Shown here: in pieces, positions 58,490-64,000 of the stretch
How positions within the stretch are numbered: the stretch's first letter is position 1
How the letters are laid out: every line of letters begins with the position of its first letter
DNA from: Argyresthia goedartella
Lineage: Eukaryota > Arthropoda > Insecta > Lepidoptera > Argyresthiidae
DNA length: 64,000 bases
Assembly: GCA_949825045.1 (NCBI GenBank)
Contig: OX463809.1
Coordinates: 4,367,501-4,431,500, forward strand
Reading direction: 5' to 3'
Notes under the pieces: model-generated
The model's input: only the letters and a program-made list of their open reading frames with translations
Databases searched by the model: none
Told to the model about the DNA's origin: nothing
Translations under genes and position numbers: made by a program

Positions 58490-59400
58490 TATAATATCAT
58501 ATAGTACTAAGGCCAAAAATCTAGGAATTTTCTTCGATAACCAATTTTCCTGGTCAGCGTATGTCAGCGAGGTCAGTAGGCGAGTCTTTGCCACTTTTCA
58601 TTCCCTCAGACGACTACAATACTTCCTGCCTCGTCAGACAAAAATAACGCTTACCCAGTCCCTTCTCCTTCCCCTGATCGATTACGCTGACGTATGTTGG
58701 GTGAGTGCGAATGAAGAGCAACTGAACAAACTCGAGCGACTTCAAAGCCTCGGGATTCGGATTGTCTTCGGCCTGCGCAAGTATGACCACGTCTCGGGGT
58801 ATCGCAGGGACTTAAAGTGGCTCCCTATCCGTCTTCGTCGGGATTCTCATATCCTCATCTGCCTCTATAACATCTTATTTAATCCTCGCTATCCTGTCTT
58901 CTTACGAGATCGTTTTGAATTTCTGTCCTCGGATAGGCCGCGGAGATCTCACGCTCGGTCACTGCTTATAACGCCGCAACACAACACAGCCGCATATGAA
59001 TATGGGTTCAGACTACGAGCTATCAGGCTCTGGAACAAACTTCCATGCGCCATCAGAGACAGCCCGTCACTTTCTATTTTTAAAACTCGCTTAAAAGAAC
59101 ACTATCTTTCTCTTCCATACTAGACTTATGTAGGTATATTGCTTTGATATATCTGTGGTATAATTTTGTCTGTTTGTATTGATATTATGTATTTATGTAC
59201 ATATTAGTAATTAGTTTATTATTTTAATATTTTAACGTTGTGCACATATGTCTACCTGTTCTTTCATGTATTCAGTCCATATTGGGTTTGCTGGAAGAAA
59301 TCTCTTTTTAGAGATAAGCACGCCTTTGTACACCTAGTTTCCATTTTGATGTATCTGTATCTTCTGTTTTTGTGCAATAAAGTATATATAAAGATAAAGT
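58490..59400 (+). pseudogene. CR1/Jockey-like RT pseudogene, 3' part and tail
   Basis: An open frame to the stop at 59,123 encodes 'KAKNLGIFFDNQFSW', 'LLPLIDYADVCW' and 'RLWNKLPCAIRDS', the standard post-RT C-terminal region. The 3' UTR runs to about 59,400. It ends with 'gggtttgctggaagaaatc', a hairpin CTCTTTTTAGAG, 'cgcctttgtacacc' and 'gtgcaataaagtatat'. This 3' end is the same as that of the 119-bp insert at 9,386-9,504. 59,401-59,856 has no other feature. Confidence 0.85.
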
Positions 59401-59856
59401 CAAACACTTACTTAAGTGTCATACATGGATAAAAATAAAAAATAAATAAAATATGATCAACTAAACTAATATTACTAATACATACATGACTGATTAAAAG
59501 AGATGAGAGATTAAAAGAAATCTCCCTTTGAAGTGGTGATTCATGGCTGAATCTCGCACAGGAAAAGGAAACTCCATTAACTCTACCAGTGCTTCGGAAA
59601 TACACCCGTCGGCGAAGATAGCACCAAGAAACTCTACTGTCATGTTTAAAATTTTCGTCATTTTTTTTTGTTATTACACAATGTATAATATACAAATAAT
59701 CTTATCCAGTGACAACATTTTTTAATTTAATATTAACATTATAACATCGCATCTATAAAGTGCCAATAAGATGTCTCAAAATATCAATCTTACAAAATAT
59801 ATAAATAAGAACAAAGACAAGCTGTAATGAACATATTTTATGAGAAACCTGCCTGG

Positions 59857-60000
59857 ACCAGTCCCCCCAAGCAGCACCCGTTCGCGAGTATAACTTTTGC
59901 ACCAGCCTTCACCCCCCTCGCCATATTTGAGGAAGGGGAGGAACCCACTACACAGAGCCGTCGCAAGCAAAGTCATTTTCGTTAGCATGACCATAAACTC
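59857..60000 (-). repeat. Dispersed module H, second copy
   Basis: On minus: 'agagtttatggtcatgcta', 'actttgcttgcgacggctc', 'aatatggcgaggggggtga' and 'gaacgggtgctgcttgggg'. It is colinear with 10,512-10,640, including the last bases of the 240-bp array unit, but there is a single copy and no array here. Confidence 0.7.
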
Positions 60001-60491
60001 TGGCAATACATAGTACTGGCTAGTGACTTGTAGGTACGGTACGTACTTATACTTACGTATTGTAGGAGGAGTACAGGCACCGAAACCGCAGTCCTGTTAT
60101 GCGCCTAGTTGAGTTGGTCGCGTAGTAATAATAAATCGTTCATTTTTTTTTGTATAATACGTTATTATGATGCAAGCAGTGATGGTATTGGACAATCCAC
60201 TCATTTACTTGATGCTAGTTATGCGAAACATTTCCAGCGCCCCTCATAGGAGATATTGTTGCTTACCCTTTACTCGACGCGCTGGCCATGTAAAAATGGG
60301 CGTGAGTAGGCTTGCAGCTTGAGACAAATTGGAGCCTGTTCTGACTAGACTTGAACTGTATGACGCCCCCTGAATAAAAGCTGGAATCGCCCCTAAAGTC
60401 CACAGATGGCATTGCATGTATGCCGAGCAGGTGGCCGTAAAGCGACAATAGTGCCGCTGTCATTCCATATGGGAAATTCTTCGTTCTAAGT

Positions 60492-60636
60492 CTAGAGATG
60501 ACAATGCATGTACGTCGGGTAGGGCGGCAGTAAAGCGCACGCCAGCGGTAGTCCATGCGATAGCTCGTGCTCGCCACCCTGCGCTTGCGCGCGTAATTGT
60601 TCCAGGCGCAGCTGGTTCTGGCGCTTCCATTTTGTT
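60492..60636 (-). CDS. Homeobox gene, terminal coding exon
   Basis: The exon starts after a TTTCCACAG acceptor (AG at 60,638-60,637). It completes the split Arg codon of homeodomain position 53 and encodes TKWKRQN, the end of helix 3, then QLRLEQLRAQAQGG and a short tail ending at TAG (60,492-60,494). The reading frame and splice phase join exactly with the exon at 61,322. 'TKWKRQNQLRLEQLR' after the homeodomain is typical of NK-like genes related to fly CG11085 (Bari group); this is from memory of the family and should be checked. The exon is much more GC-rich than its surroundings. Alternative frames here are shadows. Confidence 0.88.
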
Positions 60637-61560
<924 letters not shown>

Positions 61561-61639
61561 CTAAATAATTTAGTTGTAGTGATGTCCGGTTGCTGCCATT
61601 GTACACTAGTTTTAATGCGAAAAAGTAAATCGCTGAAAC

Positions 61640-61705
61640 AAATCGAATCCAAATCAAATGTCTTTATTACTGTACATATTTATATATACTTAGCAAACGT
61701 CATTA
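61640..61705 (-). mobile_element. Possible retrotransposon tail
   Basis: On minus 'gtacagtaataaagacatt' followed by 'tgatttggattcgattt' looks like an AATAAA signal plus a degenerate TTTGATT tail. It is short and lies just upstream of the homeodomain exon. Confidence 0.4.
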
Positions 61706-61959
61706 CATATACTTAGCAAATCCATAAAACCGTTTTTTGTCATCCCTTGTTCATCCAACACGGTACTGCCCATCACTATTTTATTCATACACGTTTCTTG
61801 TGGCAGCCATTTCGCACGCATTATTTTTTTCATTTCGTTAATTTGGTGATTACTTCAAGTATTCCACCAAATAGTAGTGGTTTTTAATAACCAAGTAGTA
61901 GGGGTTTTTTCACCAATTTTGGATGAAAAACATAGGATAAACAAAACGGAAAGACTAAA

Positions 61960-62434
61960 GCTATATCAAAACTAAAAAATTAAAATTAATTTATCTATTA
62001 CTTTATTTATGATGACTTTTTTATAAAGCTAATTATTCATGATCAAAATTAATCTACAATTTCAAATTTCTTGTTAAAAGCCCCTCAACTGTGTCCAATA
62101 TAACTATAATTTCTTGTTAAAAGCCCCTTAACTGTGTCCAATATTTTTAAGGCTTTTCTTAATAATATATAGGTACAAGGAGGTACCAAACTTTTCTATC
62201 AAAAATATAAAAAATGAGACCAAAAAATATTTATAAATAATTTCCATAATTTCATTATAACTTTAAAATGTTAAGAGCTATATCAAAACCATAAAATTAA
62301 AATTAAAAATTTATATTAATTTACCTATTAATTTATTTATGATGACTTTTTTGATAAAACTAATTATTCATTATCAAAATTAATCTACAATTTCAAATTT
62401 CTTGTTAAAAGCCCCTTAACTGTGTCCAATATAA
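61960..62434 (+). repeat. Direct repeat, about 150 bp, two copies plus a partial
   Basis: 'gatgacttttttataaagc' through 'cccctcaactgtgtccaat' at 61,960-62,105 recurs at about 62,275-62,434. A third partial ('ttgttaaaagccccttaac') is at 62,110-62,145. It is AT-rich and non-coding and leads directly into the RT fragment. Confidence 0.75.
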
Positions 62435-62660
62435 CAACGTCTTCAGAATGTTTACGGGGCTGCCCCGGTTCTGTAGTGCATCGACAATGTTTGCAGAAGC
62501 GCGCACAGACGACTTCTATGCAATCATGCGAAAACGCATTGCATCCATTGTCGACAGAATCTGGAGCAGAACCAACCCTATTCTCAAGGTGATCTCGTGG
62601 AGGTTTGATTGTCCAATGTTACAACCTTGGACAGTCAAACTTACCGCGAGAAACAAATAA
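62435..62660 (+). pseudogene. Extreme C-terminal fragment of a non-LTR retrotransposon protein
   Basis: About 70 codons ending at a TAA (62,658-62,660) include 'GLPRFCSASTMFAEARTDDF' and 'YAIMRKRIASIVDR'. This reads as the C-terminal end that follows RT in several insect non-LTR families. The catalytic RT core is missing. An AT-rich 3' region follows to about 62,866. Confidence 0.65.
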
Positions 62661-62866
62661 ATTAATTAAATTTATTAATTAATTAACTAAATAAATATAA
62701 GTTTACAAAATACTAGTAACAAATTATATGTAATTTATTTTTGTATTGGTTTAAGTAAGCTGACGTCATCGTGGACTGAACACGTGTTAAGAATATAGAA
62801 ATTAATACTTAAATAAATTGTTACTTACAATATAATCCTTTTATTATAAAGAGACAATTGTTTATT

Positions 62867-63145
62867 TTTAACCGACTTACAAAAGGAGGAGGTTCTCAAT
62901 TCGTCTGTTTTTTTTGTGTTTGTTACGCGATTACTCCGTCAATTATGTACCAATTTTGACGATTCACATTTTGATTGGAAGGTCATATTTCAGAACAAGT
63001 CCCATTTAAATTTTATCAAAATTTATTTAGCGCTTTTTGAAAAAATCCACAAATACAAAAGATATATACACAGATGATGTTTTGGTTTGTGGTTCCGTGC
63101 AGCAAAAATTTTGATGAAGACTTTAAGTCAGTTTTTTAAGGATTT
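62867..63145 (+). repeat. Family G dispersed repeat
   Basis: 'taaccgacttacaaaagga' with 'ggaggttctcaattcgtct' at the left and 'ttttggtttgtggttccgtg' with 'ctttaagtcagttttttaa' at the right. The two ends ('accgactt' and 'aagtcagt/aagtcggt') are short inverted matches. Fragments occur at 16,055, 16,810, 21,655 and 32,735. Confidence 0.6.
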
Positions 63146-63439
63146 AACTTAAGAAGACATGTTTCATCAAAAATATCCCTTTCTGATCTTTGCATGAAAT
63201 GGTCGGCCAGATGTGTATATGTTACGATCAACTCAATAAGTCCGGTTACATACATAATTACCGGTAAGTATTCATACTAGTCACTGATTTTGTATGTAAT
63301 AAATATGGCAAAAATCAGTCCGATTAAGTACTTTAACCGGTTATTATCAATATTCAACGAGAGGGTTAATCGAATATGGTTAATTAAAGATAAAATAAAT
63401 CAAATAGTTAAATTCTTCTGAATATTCGACGACTCGAAT

Positions 63440-63672
63440 ATTCTGAAGGTAGTGACCCTGCCTACGAAGCCGAGGGTCCCGGGTTCGAGTCCCGTTGGGG
63501 GCAGACATTTGTTTGATGAGAACGGATGTTTGTACCCTAGTCATGGTTTTTTATCTATCTAAGTACAATATTTATCTATATAAGTATGTATGTCGATGTC
63601 TAGTACCCAAGATACAGGGAATCCTAGTTTGATCTAGATCAATGTGTGTAAATAGTGTCCAAGGTATTATTA
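63440..63672 (+). repeat. SINE family B copy
   Basis: 'gtgaccctgcctacgaagc', B box GGTTCGAGTCC near 63,482, 'tgtttgatgagaacggatg', 'acagggaatcctagtttga' and the end 'gtccaaggtattattaaag'. It joins directly to the RTE-like fragment downstream. Confidence 0.8.
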
Positions 63673-63890
63673 AAGTTCTGTCCTGGAGGCCCCGTACAGG
63701 AAAGAGAAGTGTTGGACGACCTGCGGCACGATGGTCCGATGACATCAGGGGTGCAGCCGGCCCGCATGGACGAGAATGGCCGCAGAGGGTTCGAATTGGC
63801 GGTCAATTGGGGAGGCATATGTCCAGCAGTGGACAATAACATGCTGAAGAAGGAGAAGAAGAGTATTATTATTATTATTATTATATTCTC
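63673..63890 (+). pseudogene. RTE-like retrotransposon C-terminal remnant with (ATT)n tail
   Basis: One frame reads 'WRPRTGKRSVGRPAARWSDD', the conserved end region of RTE-clade ORF2. A different frame reads GEAYVQQWT at about 63,809-63,835, the usual last residues. So at least one frameshift has accumulated within about 120 bp. It ends in an (ATT)n run at about 63,864-63,885. The rest of the window to 64,000 has no identified feature. Confidence 0.75.
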
Positions 63891-64000
63891 TGTCTATAAT
63901 GCACAGTATTGCACATGATGTTTAATAGATAGGTGTTAAATATTTTATGTGTACTTCAGTTTATGTTTTAAGTATTTTTTGTTGCTCTTACGTGTCCAAC

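Overview
The window looks like insect, most probably lepidopteran, nuclear DNA: it is AT-rich, gene-poor and densely packed with interspersed repeats. The evidence is an NK-like homeobox split across two exons, an insect-type BEL/Pao LTR retrotransposon, several non-LTR retrotransposon remnants with short 3' tails, tRNA-headed SINEs and many small inverted-repeat elements. The species assignment is an inference from repeat style. No bacterial, phage or organelle features are visible. || Layout. 1-34 kb contains no host gene I can support. It is a mosaic of SINEs (three tRNA-headed families, called A, B and C here), a 'ggttccgtacccgaagg' dispersed repeat (family D), several inverted-repeat MITE families (E, F and singletons), 5'-truncated retrotransposon tails, and satellite-like arrays: a 240-bp array at 8.95-10.53 kb, a 26-bp array at 28.74-28.99 kb and a 29-bp array at 29.12-29.24 kb. 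34.3-45.95 kb is a BEL/Pao LTR retrotransposon on the plus strand. Its gag is split by an apparently full-length non-LTR retrotransposon on the minus strand (about 35.57-40.87 kb) that carries a tandem-PHD ORF1 with one in-frame stop and an intact 977-codon endonuclease/reverse-transcriptase ORF2. The BEL element is truncated after its integrase core and has no 3' LTR that I can see. 46-52 kb is again repeats and a restriction-like-endonuclease retrotransposon remnant. || Host coding signal appears in two places, both on the minus strand. One is a 213-codon single-exon ORF with a signal peptide (52.9-53.5 kb, function unknown). The other is a homeobox gene whose homeodomain exon (61,322-61,538) and terminal exon (60,492-60,636) splice in frame at homeodomain codon 53; its upstream exons lie beyond or are not visible in the window. 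Between them lies a decayed CR1/Jockey-like RT pseudogene (57.4-59.4 kb) interrupted by a SINE. Its 3' hairpin tail also turns up as a 119-bp insertion inside the 240-bp array some 48 kb away. || I do not see a defence, biosynthetic or other novel multigene system. The points most worth a second look are the homeobox gene, the nested retrotransposons, the 240-bp array tied to a dispersed module, and a set of long near-perfect hairpins.
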